From Diphasiastrum complanatum (lineage: Eukaryota; Streptophyta; Lycopodiopsida; Lycopodiales; Lycopodiaceae), in contig CM055101.1 in NCBI GenBank assembly GCA_029204225.1, positions 43,300,927 to 43,364,926 on the forward strand: DNA of 64,000 nt, read 5' to 3'. Made by a program: the position numbers and the translations under genes. The notes beneath the pieces were generated by a model. It did not search any database. It saw only the letters and a list, made by a program, of their open reading frames with translations, and was not told the DNA's origin. Each line of letters opens with the position of its first letter. Positions within the stretch are counted from its first letter, which is position 1. Below are positions 31,586 through 42,431 of the stretch, piece by piece.

Positions 31586-31851
31586 TGTCAACAATCAGAA
31601 ATGCAACATCAAGCATTCACAATAAGCAATCACCAAGTAGGGAGACGAAAGAAGAACACGCAATATCACTCTATCACACACTAACACCTACTGAATGTAA
31701 AATATACATATAAACCCTAAACCCTGATAGAGAGGGAGAACCTAGGAGTAGACTACTAGACTAGCCTACGGCTAGTTACAGCTAGTAATAAAGTACATCG
31801 TAAACAATAACTAGGAAGTGTAACAATGAAGTTTATCATTGATTTCTAACA
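31586..31851 (-). repeat. 5' LTR of the 26.6-31.9 kb copia element
   Basis: It runs from TGTCAACAATCAG to TTTCTAACA and is followed by AACTC. It abuts the primer-binding site at 31574-31585. Confidence 0.95.
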
Positions 31852-31856
31852 AACTC

Positions 31857-32218
31857 AATGAATCTAGATATGGAAGAAACAAAAATAAATACAATCATAA
31901 ATGAATTTCAAGATGTATTTTGAGCAGAATGACCTCATGGTTTATTACCTAATTCTAGGTCAATAGACCACATGATAGAGTTAATTTCAGGTTCATAACC
32001 TATCTTTAGACAACCATATTAGTTTTCTTAGATAGAGGAGATATAGATTCCTAATCAAATAAAAAATCATCTTAAGATGGGACACATACAACCTGATAAG
32101 TCGCATGGGGTGCTCTTGTTGTTTTTATGAAGGGATTAAAAGATAGAAGCACTTGAATGTGTGTTATGTACAAGGGATTGAATAAGGTATTTTAAAAATA
32201 GAATCGGCCATGGCTTTC
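31857..32218. other. gene-free spacer
   Basis: AT-rich DNA between the copia element's target duplication and the SINE's target duplication. Nothing recognisable was seen. Confidence 0.4.
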
Positions 32219-32227
32219 CATTATACC

Positions 32228-32310
32228 CAATGGGGTTGGTTCAGTTGGTTAGCTTGGCATCCAGAGTTTCTTTGGTCCCAGGTTCGAGCCTCCCCTTAAA
32301 AACCAAAAAG
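32228..32310 (+). mobile_element. ultra-short tRNA-derived SINE (copy 1)
   Basis: This 83 bp segment has RNA polymerase III internal promoter boxes: A box TGGTTCAGTTGG (near 32236) and B box GGTTCGAGCC (32281-32290). It ends in an A-rich tail (AAAAACCAAAAAG). CATTATACC flanks it directly on both sides (32219-32227 and 32311-32319), the target duplication expected of LINE-driven retroposition. Two further copies with the same boundaries occur at 52235-52320 and 59855-59941. The tRNA-like part cannot fold into a sound cloverleaf, so it is not a working tRNA. It is non-coding and depends on enzymes made elsewhere. Confidence 0.85.
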
Positions 32311-32319
32311 CATTATACC

Positions 32320-33095
32320 TAACGCGTTGCTAGAAAATTCCTTTTATATGAAATGGCACAATTATGTATGTTCAAAGATAGACATCATTAAAATGAACTA
32401 GACATGTAAGATACATTTACTATAAACAAAAAACAACAAATATGTATTACACAATTGTAAATTGTAATGTATTATTTATTATGAACAATAATAAACATGA
32501 ATCTATTACACTTCACTAAAAACAATAAAAAAATACATATTGTTTTTGTACAATTTTGTAAAAGTGCTTTACATTGGAAAAGGCCCCTTGTGAGGTGCTG
32601 ACCGCATAGTTCTAGCAGCTCCTTAGGGATTTAGTGATGTTTTGCAAGTTATGGATGAATGAGAAAGGGGGACATGCTTGTGAAATATAAATGAAGAAGG
32701 TAATTGTTGTAAAATGGGAGAAGAGAGAGGAGAGGCTAATATAAGGGCCTCTTCACATGAGGTGCCCGGCCCCGTGAATGATGCAAGCAGTGGAATTTTT
32801 TTTTGTTGCAGCCAAGAGCGTAGCATTGATGGCAGGCCAACCCGGAGAGCCCAAAAACCCTCCCTGAGGAGGTGCGTGGCCATATCGACCGGGCACGATT
32901 TTGTCAAGAAGGCTGGCATGCAATGTTGAAAATGGAGCAACCCACTGATCCGTTCTTGAAGTCAAGAACGGGCCGGGGTTTTGCACGAGCAAAGAGGCCC
33001 TAAGGGTGGAAGAAAACTCTGAAAAGGTACAGAAAAAAAAAAGCCATTCTTGGTGTGAAGGAGAGAGGAGAGAAAAAATAAAAGCCTTGTTGGAA
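32320..33095. other. gene-free upstream region of the sHSP gene
   Basis: AT-rich to about 32580, then more balanced. No credible coding region. A 20 bp near-perfect palindrome, CGTTCTTGA-AG-TCAAGAACG, lies at 32951-32970 and contains one TTCNNGAA half-element, possibly a distal part of the heat-shock control region. Confidence 0.45.
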
Positions 33096-33108
33096 GAAAG
33101 CTCTAGAA
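33096..33108 (+). promoter_or_regulatory. heat-shock element (distal)
   Basis: GAA-AG-CTC-TA-GAA matches the three-unit heat-shock factor site GAANNTTCNNGAA with one mismatch in the middle unit. It lies about 100 bp upstream of the TATA box of the sHSP gene. Confidence 0.65.
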
Positions 33109-33143
33109 AGTTAGAGAAAGAGAAAGACGAATGTACAAGAGTT

Positions 33144-33156
33144 TTCCAGACCTTTC
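33144..33156 (+). promoter_or_regulatory. heat-shock element (proximal)
   Basis: TTC-CA-GAC-CT-TTC matches TTCNNGAANNTTC with one mismatch. It sits about 50 bp upstream of the TATA box, a typical spacing for plant heat-shock promoters. Confidence 0.65.
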
Positions 33157-33207
33157 TTCGACCTCCCTTTCACTCTCCTCCCGCACCTTACGAACATACA
33201 TTTTTCT

Positions 33208-33217
33208 CTATATATTT
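33208..33217 (+). promoter_or_regulatory. TATA box of the sHSP gene
   Basis: CTATATATTT lies about 225 bp before the ATG. Transcription would start near 33240, giving a leader of roughly 200 nt. Its position downstream of two heat-shock elements fits heat induction through heat-shock factors (inference). Confidence 0.7.
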
Positions 33218-33440
33218 CACATGAGGCCTTTAGGATTTTCTTCATTCTTCCATAGCTTGCACCATATCAGTGAGTTCGTTACCAGCTATCTAACCCTACG
33301 CGTTTATAGTAATCGATATAATCTCTACATCGGGGATTCTCAATTGATCAACTCTCGCCATCGACGGACAATCTTGGAAACCGCAAATTACAGCAATTCA
33401 TTTCTGAGAAGGAAGTTCGTTTTCTCGTTTTTAACTGGAT

Positions 33441-34091
33441 ATGGCTTTGACACCATTCTTCTTTGGTGGAGATCAAAGTATTTTTGATCCCTTGGATAGA
33501 TTTTTTGAGCCTTTTGACAGATTTCCTCTGTGGGACAATGCACCTAATTCTCGACAGTTCGCCCGGGATGTGAGCGCCATTGCTAGTACTCGAGTTAATT
33601 GGGTTGAAACCCCGGAGGCTCACATTTTCAAGGCCGATGTACCAGGTGATTCATTGTTCCTGATCTTAGCGCACAATATCGAATAATCTTACTCAACCTG
33701 GCTTGTTGCCACAAAATTTTCATGCCCGTGCTGATCTCCTTATAGTAGTTCTTGTTCGTTTTCTCTGATTCATCTGATCTGTATTCTAAATCTTTTGAAT
33801 ATGTCTTTGCTTTGGATTACAGGGTTGAAAAAGGAAGAAGTAAAGGTTCAAGTGGAAGATGGACGCACGTTACAGATAAGCGGAGAACGCAAGAAAGAGG
33901 AGGTGGAGAAGACGGACAAATGGCATCGGGTGGAACGTACGCAGGGCAGTTTCTTGCGACGTTTCCGGTTACCAGAGAATGCGAAATTGGAGGAAGTGAA
34001 GGCCAAGGTTGAGGACGGCGTCCTCACCGTCACAGTTCCTAAAATTGAGAAACCTAAGCACGAAGTGAAGGCCGTAGAAATCTCTGGCTAA
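33441..34091 (+). CDS. cytosolic class I small heat-shock protein, intron-containing
   Basis: Two exons, 33441-33645 and 33823-34091, join at a GT-AG intron of 177 bp to give 157 residues (about 18 kDa). The ATG at 33441 starts the class I-like N-terminal arm ([13 protein letters not shown]). The alpha-crystallin domain spans about residues 51-143 ([25 protein letters not shown], in pieces; [37 protein letters not shown] at 134-142), followed by the C-terminal V-E-I anchor and EISG typical of cytosolic class I proteins. No transit or signal peptide is seen. Members form oligomers that hold unfolding proteins for refolding by Hsp70/Hsp100. The intron splits the Gly69 codon (phase 1) inside the domain, which is unusual for class I. 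Heat-shock elements and a TATA box lie upstream. The gene looks whole. Confidence 0.95.
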
Positions 34092-34754
34092 AGTGCAACA
34101 GCATAGTGCATGCGAGATAATAGGGCTCATGAGATTTTCGAACAACATACGTGTAGCTCAATTTTCACGATTTGCTTTCTAAGCCGTTATATGAAGACAG
34201 TATGTCCGTAATGAAACCTTGAATGCAGACGGACGCAAATGCTTTGTATCAAGTTTTGCTATTAGTAATATAGAAGGAAGGCGTTTTTTATTATCGTGCG
34301 TGTTGACTCGATTGTTTTTTTTTTTGTCTCAGATGACCCTCGGGTGTATTTTTCTGTTGAGATTTTGAATATCTAGTGTATATTGTTAGCTTTGCACATG
34401 TATTTTCTGATATCTACAGGCACAGATGACTTGGCCAGATATTACCAACAATATCAAGCTAACATTTTCATCAGCGGTACCAATGGCAGCTGAACATTCC
34501 GCCGTTTCCAAATCTTGATTTTAGAGCTAGAATTTTATGCCACTCGTTTTCACATAGGAACCAAATCCTAAGACTCCGTTCTGGTTTTGAGTCGTGTAAA
34601 CACGAGTTTAGTATTGATACCTCTAAAGGAATAAATCCGTCGGGTGCTACACTCTTCCTTCCTAGCAATGTTTAACTCAGCGTATGAAATGTAACACAGC
34701 ATTTTGTGTTGTTGGTCATATAAAACAAACTCGACGAATATCATGAATCTCAGC
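34092..34754. other. 3' flank of the sHSP gene
   Basis: AT-rich DNA, presumably the 3' untranslated region and then intergenic sequence. No second gene is seen. Confidence 0.45.
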
Positions 34755-34802
34755 GTATATTGCTTTGAAATACATAATATTATGTATTTCAAAGCAATAT
34801 AC
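34755..34802. repeat. perfect 48 bp palindrome
   Basis: The 24 bases at 34755-34778 (starting GTATATTGCTTTG) are followed with no spacer by their exact reverse complement at 34779-34802. Beyond the ends the match becomes imperfect (CAGC on the left, GCTG on the right a few bases out). The arms are AT-rich, so cruciform extrusion is plausible. It lies about 660 bp after the sHSP stop codon. Confidence 0.97.
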
Positions 34803-35498
34803 TCTTTGCTGAACGTTTTTGAATTGGGTGTGATCGAATAACAGACAAGGAACTAATGTCTTCTCTTTCTCGTCATCCAAAAAACATATAGAGAAATGGA
34901 GAGAGAGGTGTATTTTGTGCATACTGAAGGAGAGTAAAAGCGTACACAGTATGCACTGAGCACACTGACAATGCACAACTAATTTTGCTAACATGTTTTT
35001 CAAAAAAAAAAAAACGTGTACAAGAATACTAGTTACTGTGCAGCACGTGGCGCTTGCAAATCTTAAGCTATTTAATGTGCACAATTCCAGCTACAATAAG
35101 GTTATTTTTGATCGTAAATTTCTAACATCTGACTTGCTTAGCTTCTATAAATCTGCCTATTGGCTTCAGGTGAAATCACATGGATGCTTACGTGGCCAGT
35201 ATGTTATGTTGTTTGAATCATGGAATTGTAGGGGAAAATAGGCAGAGTATCGGAACGAAACTGCATAGGAATGAAACTGGCAAGTTTTTCTTAAACAACT
35301 ATTTTTTATACAAGCAAAAGTAGTACATACCTGTGTAAGCAGGTTGCAGATAAAATACGTTTGCAGATGGATGCTTTTTTGGATAAGAAGACTTCAAAAA
35401 ATTGAAAAGCTTTATAAAATGCAGGTTTTCGAGGATAACTCGGTGGTTTCTCGAGCATCGAGCACTACCCCTTCGAGTTGCATGCATGACACGATGAA
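34803..35498. other. gene-free spacer
   Basis: AT-rich DNA between the palindrome and the copia fragment. No supported feature. Confidence 0.4.
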
Positions 35499-35560
35499 TA
35501 ATTTGTGAATGTGTGAATACCCAAAGCAGTAATTTGTGAATGTGTGAATACCCAAAGCAG
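35499..35560. repeat. 31 bp tandem duplication
   Basis: The unit starting TAATTTGTGAATGTGTGAAT occurs at 35499 and 35530 with the following ACCCAAAGCAG. Two adjacent copies are almost identical. Confidence 0.9.
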
Positions 35561-35830
35561 GTCGATGTTGTAAAATTTACTTTGGAGGTAAAGCCCTTCG
35601 TCAAAACATTGGCCATTCGTTTCAAAAATAAGTGCTTGAATGAATAACAAGGTTTTGATGTTTCTTTGGTTGTCACACTAGACTTTTGTTGCTTTTCAAC
35701 TCATGACTAGGATCTTGTAGTAGGTGAAACCAAACAATTTCTAGCTCTTGTGGAAAGAGCTATGTACTTGGTTTTAGCAAAAAATCTAGCTATACTTTGT
35801 GTTTTACTCATCCATCCAAGTGATGCTTTG
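35499..35830 (-). mobile_element. Ty1/copia RNase H fragment
   Basis: On the minus strand, pieces of the copia RNase H end are readable (KYIALSTRA-type near 35760-35800 and ANVLTKGFTS near 35590-35625). The segment matches 49955-50320 in the opposite orientation, including a shared phrase after the stop (TTCACAAATTATTCATCGTG). No LTRs were found. It is an isolated, decayed remnant. Confidence 0.65.
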
Positions 35831-36325
35831 TATAAAAGACATGTTGAACTTGTCATAGATGGGTAGTGTTTTCGAGCGAATCAAGTTGGGTCAATTTGTG
35901 TAGTTCAAACTATAGTTTTTGTATTTTGGATTTTTTAGAATTCCTAAGCCTTCTATTGTTATAATAAAACAATTTTTGAATGCTAATTACATATATAGTA
36001 CTAGCAACTATTATGTTCGTGACAAATGTAGTGATTTGTCTACATACTTTTGAGCAATTTGAGGATGATCTAAGTAATAGTCTTAGCTGATAATTCGTTT
36101 CGATCCTAGCTATGTACATTTATAATCTTTTCTCTTGTCTGGTATCGGACCACCCAACAGTATTGGGCATGCCGAATTGTTTAATTACATCTTCACACCA
36201 ACTAGAGTGGTATTAGAGAGAAAAAAACATGCAAAAAACACCACATATTTGGAAAAAAAAAAAACACCACATATTTGAAAAAAAAAAATGTATTTTGAAT
36301 AATGGATTCTAAACTCAAATCAATA
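35831..36325. other. gene-free spacer
   Basis: AT-rich sequence with a short duplication of ACACCACATATTTG beside A-runs at about 36236-36290. No gene is seen. Confidence 0.4.
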
Positions 36326-36427
36326 TCAAAATAATTGAATGGTGATTCTTTGGAAATATGTGCCCATGTGCAGCATTCAAAATAATTGAATGGTGATTCT
36401 TTGGAACTATGTGCCCATCTGCAGCAG
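36326..36427. repeat. 51 bp tandem duplication
   Basis: Two adjacent units starting TCAAAATAATTGAATGGTGA (36326 and 36377) differ at only a few positions (for example GGAAATATG versus GGAACTATG). No function is evident. Confidence 0.92.
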
Positions 36428-37063
36428 TTCACATGCTTTGTCTAGCATACCCTAGAATGAAGCATCAAATACGCTGACCTGCTAATCTCAGGATGATAGT
36501 CACAGTATCGCAGCCTTCTAGCATTCTTCATTGAACACATTAGCACAATGTAGCTCTTAATTGCACCTGAAGAAGCCTATTGCTAATTGCTACGTCATGC
36601 TTTGTTTATTTGGCTTTGTTTAGAGCGGAATAGTCGAATACCCTATACCTCAGAAAAATATTTTTGTCATTTGAAACAAAATCATTCTGGACCTAAATTA
36701 TGCCAGAATGGATTTGTTTCATGATACCTCTAGGTTCATATCACCTGGGTGAATGAAAGCTGCACCTCCTTTTGCTATTGGTCTAAAACTTCATGCTTAG
36801 GGCATAACACTGTGGCCTCTTCTAATTGGTCCAAAAAATGCAAAACAGATGCGTAATAAAGCAAACAAAAATGCCATGATGGAAACCCTAACATCTTGAA
36901 CATAAAAGAGTGAAAATATTACCTTGGATGGATGGGAATGAAGAGTAGCTGGAGTAAAAGATGACAGGCAGGCCCTTCCTTGTGTTGTGGACAACAGAGT
37001 GTGAGAATCTATGCAGGCTCCAAGAGAATGATGATGCATATGCATCGTAAGATCCATTTCCAT

Positions 37064-37064
<1 letters not shown>
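36428..37064. other. gene-free spacer
   Basis: No domain-bearing frame or paired repeat was found. Confidence 0.4.

Positions 37065-37154
<90 letters not shown>
37065..37154. repeat. (CT)n microsatellite, 45 units
   Basis: An uninterrupted 90 bp CT run, the complement of the GA tracts elsewhere. Long frames through it (Arg-Glu on the minus strand) are artefacts. Confidence 0.98.
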
Positions 37155-37156
<2 letters not shown>

Positions 37157-37189
37157 CTTTAAGATCTTTTTTTCATAAATAGAACTCGC

Positions 37190-37415
37190 ACACCTATCTG
37201 GGTTGTTCGTCAAAACTCGCACACAGCCTTAGGAACTCGCACATAGTGAGGCAAATTTGTTTGAAGGTTGAAACAAGAAAAATTTTGAAAAAAATTTATC
37301 TCTGAACCACAAGGACCTTAATCTTTTATTAAAATATTAAGGTTCAAAACTCGCACATTGTGCCTTTGACTGAGTCAACTATTTTTTGAGACCTTAAAAG
37401 CCTGTGCGAGTTTTG
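37190..37415. repeat. cluster of AACTCGCACA motifs
   Basis: AACTCGCACA occurs about four times in the same direction (near 37192, 37214, 37233 and 37348) and once inverted as TGTGCGAGTTTTG (near 37402). Spacing is irregular. Such clustering is typical of subterminal transposase-binding repeats, but no element ends could be defined. Confidence 0.6.
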
Positions 37416-37739
37416 TTTGTGTTCCATGATCCAATAATTTCCAGAGAAGTTGCCAGTTTTATCCTATCTAGTTGTTGACCAACTTCTGTGTACGTTTGTT
37501 GCAATATCCCTCTCTGCCTTCGATTTCCTGTCCTATTACTGTAATCATACATTGATATCACCCTGGCAAGACGATTGATTATAGGCGACATGAGTAAGGA
37601 ACTTGAAGGTGTTGAAAATGAAAGATCATCTATCTTGACTTTAGGCTTGTCACAAAGTTTTCTCTATGTAAGTTTGTTGTTTCATAATGTAAATGCCAAA
37701 TTTGGCCTAGAAGGAACTCGAGCTATATGGGTTCCTCAA

Positions 37740-40700
37740 GTCTAGTTGGTAGTATACAACTTGCATATAGATTATAGACTTAGAAATGTCATTAATATGC
37801 TTATAAAAACTCGTGGCATATCACATGCAATGGTTGTAAGTGATCCATAGTGACATGCAAGGCATGCACAAAGTGAAATGGACACATGCATGATTATTTG
37901 TCCATATCTTGTGATTATACTTTTGAATAAGAACGTCACGACAGTTTTCGCATTGTTTCGTTTCGTCGCCTCTGCTTCAACGTTCTTTGTAGCATAATCC
38001 GTTGCAACTAGAATATAATGACATTTCGTATGTTGAGTCACAGGTTTGATTGGACCGACAAAGTCAATCCCCCACTTTTCAAATGGTGCAAGAGGTAGGA
38101 TTGGTGTCAACGGCCAATTCATTACTTTTGTAGGCTTACCAGATCTCTGGCATGGATCACATGAACGAATAAAATTTGATACATCCTTGAACATTGTTGG
38201 CCACCAATACTTGGCAGTCAATATCTTATTAACAGTATTTTTTAAAGCAAAATGTCCACCAACATCTTCTAAGTGTAAGGCTTTAACGAACTTTTTAATG
38301 TCTTCAGTTTCGAGACATCTTCGAAGCTGATGATCTGCACCAAGCTTGTACAAGATATTGTTAATAATTGTATAAGGTGCTACCTTATATTGAAAAACTG
38401 TCTTTTGCTCCAAATCGTAACCATCCGGATATATCTGATCTTTGAGATAAATAATAATATCAGAATATAGCGCATTTGTAGATGAAATCTCGAATAAATG
38501 TTCGTCTGGAAAATCATCATTAATAGGTTCTTCAATTTTTCCCGTGCTGAGGCGTGAAAGATAATCAGAATTTGTATGATAGTTTTCTTGACGAAGCTCT
38601 ACTTGATAAGTGAATTCCTACAAAAGTAGAACCCATCAAGCAATTCGTCCTGATAGATTTGGTTTATTTACAAGATACTTAAGAGCATAGTGATCAACAT
38701 GAAAAATAAATACATATCCCAGCAAATAATGTCGAAATTTCTTAACAGTGAAAATCATGCCAAGTGCTTCCCTTTTTGTAGTCGAATAATTCTTCTCTGA
38801 TGCACTGAGCTGTCGACTCGCATAGTAAATGGGATGATCTTTCTTTTGGTCATCCTTCTGGCTTAGACAGGCGCCAATAGCAAATGCAGAAACATCCACA
38901 TAACTATGAAAATAGCCCAGTTGGGTGGTCTCAGAATAGGAGCATTGATCAATCTTTGTTTAAGTTCTTCGAATGCTTTCTGCTGTTCATTTGTCCACAA
39001 GTATTCCACTTGTTTCTTTAGTAGATGTGTTAGAGAGGCAGCAATAGAAGCATGATTTTGAATAAATCTCTGGTAATAGCCGACATGTCCTAAGAAAGCT
39101 CTTAGTTCACGTAAATTGGTTGGTATCTGGAGATTCTTTATAAGCTCAACTTTATCTTTGTCGACTTCTATTTCTCTGTTACATATTCTGTGTCCAAGTA
39201 ATATCCCTTCTTTCATACCGGAAAAACATTTCTCCGGATGAAGAGATAAACAAGTATCTCGACACCATTGCAATATTAATTTCAGCTTTTGCAGGTGTGT
39301 CTTTATATCACTATATACATAGAAATCATCAATAAATATTTTGAGAAAAGTTCTTAGGAAGGCAGCAAAAATTAACATCATGATTCGCTGAAAAATTGCT
39401 GGAGCGTTACAAAGACCAAAGGGCATTTTGTTGTAGGCATAAGTGCCCCAATCTGTAGTGAATGTGGTCTTTGAACGATCCTCCTTCCGTACTCCAACCT
39501 GATTATAACCAAAAAAACCGTCATAGAAACTGTAACGCTCCTGACCAGCAACCTGATCTAAGATGGAATCAGTGAAGGGCGGAGGATGTGGCAGCATTGA
39601 GTTTGCGAAAATCTTGGCATATTCGTATTTTGCCAATCTTCTTCTTTGGGACGACAACAATGGGTGAAACCCATTCACTGCTTAAGACGGGATAGATTTT
39701 GTTGAGTTCGTCCTTAACCATGAGAGAGTACTTAGGATTGAGACGATACTGTCTTTGTCGAACAGGTACAACATCTTCCTTAAGATCAATACGGTGCTCT
39801 CCGAATTCCGCAGGTATACTCTTCAAATCGTCGAGCAACCAGGCAAAAACATCTTGACACTCCTTCAATAGTTCAGTGAATTTTGCTAACTCCGATTCTC
39901 CAAGTGACTTGGAAACATGCACAAATCTGCCAGGTGCAAGTTCAATTAGTTTAGTAGAATATGGTAATATGATACCTTTTGTCATACTGGCCTTAGTATG
40001 GCCATGAATTGCGCGCATGGTTGACTCCATAGATGTATTCTTATTGTCAGTCTGGTTATTGTTACCAAATTCGTATTTAGATTCGTCACTCGAGTCATCA
40101 GACTCTTTCAATTTCGTGTCTGCAACATTAATTTCTTCATACGAAATATCCGCTTCAATGTTGCAGGCATCGAAGAATTCTTCTTCGTCAGCATTCTCAT
40201 AATATTTGAAATATTGAATTTCAATGTCAGATGCATGAGAAAAAACATTTAAGGCATAAGAAGATTCCTCTGATGTAAAACTGGTGTCAGACAAAGGCGT
40301 TTCGCCTTCATATATGTCCCGACTCCAGGTGATTATTTGTTCTGCTGGCTTACCACAATTATTGGTCTCACCAGTCTGAAATCTTAGCTCTCCGGATTTC
40401 CAATGAACACTTGCGTTTGATTGATAAAGCCAAGGTCGTCCAATCAGCACAGAATAGAATGACAAACCGAGTGGTTTGATAACTATGAAATTCATTGTGG
40501 CTTGAATGTAAATAGTGACATCCTTTAGTTCTCCAACAGGTTTTCGATGCGTCGAATCAACTAACTTGATGTTTCGCTATGTCGGTTGAATGTCAGTCAG
40601 CCCCAAAGCATGAGGTGTATCTTCTGTTATTATATTCACGCTGGAACCAGAGTCAATTGGCACTTTTTCTATTAAGCATCCCGCAATGGTAATATCATTT

Positions 40701-41720
40701 TCAGGTGCACCGAGATCACCTAAATCAATAGACAGAACACCAGCATCTGGCAAAGAAACCTTTTTCTTCTTTTTCGGGCAGAAAGACCTTTCAGTTGCTT
40801 TTTGTAATAAGTGTTATCTGCCAACAACTGCTCAAAAGTAATATTCGGATGAAGTGATTCAATATCAGTCATGATGTCATAGTCCTTCATCTTCAATTTA
40901 TCGATAACATCATTAGACAATTTTGTCCTTGTGATTTCGTTGTCCCCTTCCTCGAAAGTGACCACCTTCTCTGCAGCAGCTGACTGAAGTTCAGCGTCGA
41001 TAATTTCTTTCGCCTCTGATGAGATATCTTTTGAAAACAACTTCGCAGCATTGCGGTCATAGTCGGGGTCATCTTTGAGATCTTCTTTAGTCGTAGATTT
41101 ATTCATCGTCTTGCTAGAAGATTTCTTCTTCGAGGATTTTTTGCGCTTTGTCAAAGATTTTTGGTCAGGTTTCGAGGAGCTTTTGCTTCTCGTTGTGACT
41201 CTGAATAAGTTTTCCACGTTACTTGGCTAGGACTGATCTTCTGTCTTCGTCAATTTTTCTTCAATAACATCAATTTTCTGCACAATAGCGTCAGTCGAAG
41301 CTTTCGCTTTCGAGTGAGCTGGTGTTGCTACATACTGATACTTGGGTCACGGCTTCTGCAGCTGAGGGCAGTCAGAATACTTGTGACCAGGCTCTCTGCA
41401 GTTCACGCATAATGGTACATAACCAATCGGCTTTCGCGGCTGAGGACAGTCAGGTGAAAAATGTCCCAGCTCTCCACAGTTATAGCAGTTGTCCGACACT
41501 GGTTTAGTCGCGGTTTGAGACTTCGCTAGTCCAACAAATTCAGGAGGATTATGTCTTCTTGGTGCGAACTTGGGTCTGTCTTGCTGGGCTGATGCTGCAG
41601 TACCCTGAACATAGTTAGTAGTCGCATCATTTTGAAAAATAAAAAGTACCTCCTGGGCAGGATCTTCAATGTATTTGACATAATTACAAGGCAAGTACTT
41701 AGGAGATATATTCCTGAAAA
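37740..41720 (-). mobile_element. Ty3/gypsy retrotransposon fragment (gag end to integrase)
   Basis: Parts in minus-strand order: a gag end with two CCHC knuckles (41694-41347, CYNCGELGHFSPDC and CVNCREPGHKYSDC); a Lys/Ser/Asp-rich linker (41217-40740); a retropepsin site (PIDSGSSVNII) at about 40660; a linker and reverse transcriptase (about 40495-38863, with RICQDFRKLN, MPFGLCNAPAIFQR and FIDDF); RNase H (38899-38636); integrase (38413-37772, with CDPCQR and WGIDFVGP). The order PR-RT-RH-INT defines Ty3/gypsy. No chromodomain, LTR or primer site is visible and both ends are cut off. The open segments are long, with a handful of breaks, suggesting moderate age. Confidence 0.92.
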
Positions 41721-41829
41721 ATGACTTTAGGCCTCTTTATGAATTATACTTAACCAGCTCATATCTTCATTTTTGAGTATATCATGCCATATTTATGTTG
41801 ATATTCAATTTTCAACAATAAGGTGGCCA

Positions 41830-42315
41830 TACAATGACTGTTGCTGTGTGTGTGTGTGTTGTTGTTAATGTTGTGTTGAATCTGGCTGCTCTGCCTTTGT
41901 CTTCTTGTCCTTGAAATTCTTTTTCTTGGATTGATTCTTATTAGAGTACAATGTCATTGACTTGGTACTCGTTGTTGATAAGCTCTTTCTCCTGACTTCT
42001 TCTTGCAAAAGACTTGCTGTCAGCTTCTGAAGAGACAACACATGAGTATTGCTCAAAAGCAACACTAGATTATCGTAGGAGGATGGAAGACCGGTGAGAA
42101 GAGACATTGTTGAGTCTTCTTCTGAAATAGGGAAACCTATGGTAGCAAGTTGATGCAACAACTGTTTGAATTCATTTAGATGATCGCTGACTGAGATGCT
42201 TCCACTCATTTTGAGTGTAAGTACCTTCTTCCTTAGAAAGAGACGAGTCGATACATCTGAAGTCTCGTAGATACTTGTTAGGATATTCCACGCTTCTTTG
42301 AAGGTCGTGTTGTTA
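41830..42315 (-). mobile_element. Ty1/copia gag fragment
   Basis: The minus strand encodes a UBN2/copia gag region (EAWNILTSIYETSD, LNEFKQLLHQLATIG, LTGLPSSYDNLVLLL, LLQEEVRRKS) ending in a Lys-rich stretch. It is bounded on the right by an abrupt change at about 42315 and on the left by a GT-rich stretch (41845-41875). It is not in line with the copia 3' part at 43-45.6 kb, since gag would have to lie on the other side of it. Confidence 0.8.
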
Positions 42316-42431
42316 CCAGGCTGAATTCAACCACTACCGCACAAGTGCCAACCAAGAGCTGCTAACTTAGGCAAAGCATGCCCTCAAGGCATGTCAGAAA
42401 TTCATGGAGCAAAAAACCTTAACTAGCTCCG

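Larger units (their letters stand above)
26586..31851 (-). mobile_element. young Ty1/copia LTR retrotransposon with perfect target duplication
   Basis: Short LTRs (26586-26850 and 31586-31851) start TG and end CA and differ at only about half a dozen positions, near 98% identity. AACTC flanks both ends (26581-26585 and 31852-31856). The complement of TGGTATCAGACC lies at 31574-31585 beside the 5' LTR, and a purine tract (minus strand) lies next to the 3' LTR at about 26851-26862. Parts on the minus strand: a long leader (about 30710-31573), gag (about 30664-29876, with a UBN2-type region and one CCHC knuckle near 29940), integrase (about 29469-28574, with GGGEYFS and PQQNG motifs), reverse transcriptase (about 28303-27200, YVDD) and RNase H (27324-26845, EAEYRALS and ARTKHIEIHYHF). 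The structure is complete. The reading frame has a few breaks, so it looks recently inserted but not intact. Confidence 0.95.

Noticed and set aside
32228-32310. A functional tRNA gene
   Set aside because: The A and B boxes are present but the acceptor and T stems do not pair properly, there is an A-rich tail, and flanking target duplications show a retroposon.
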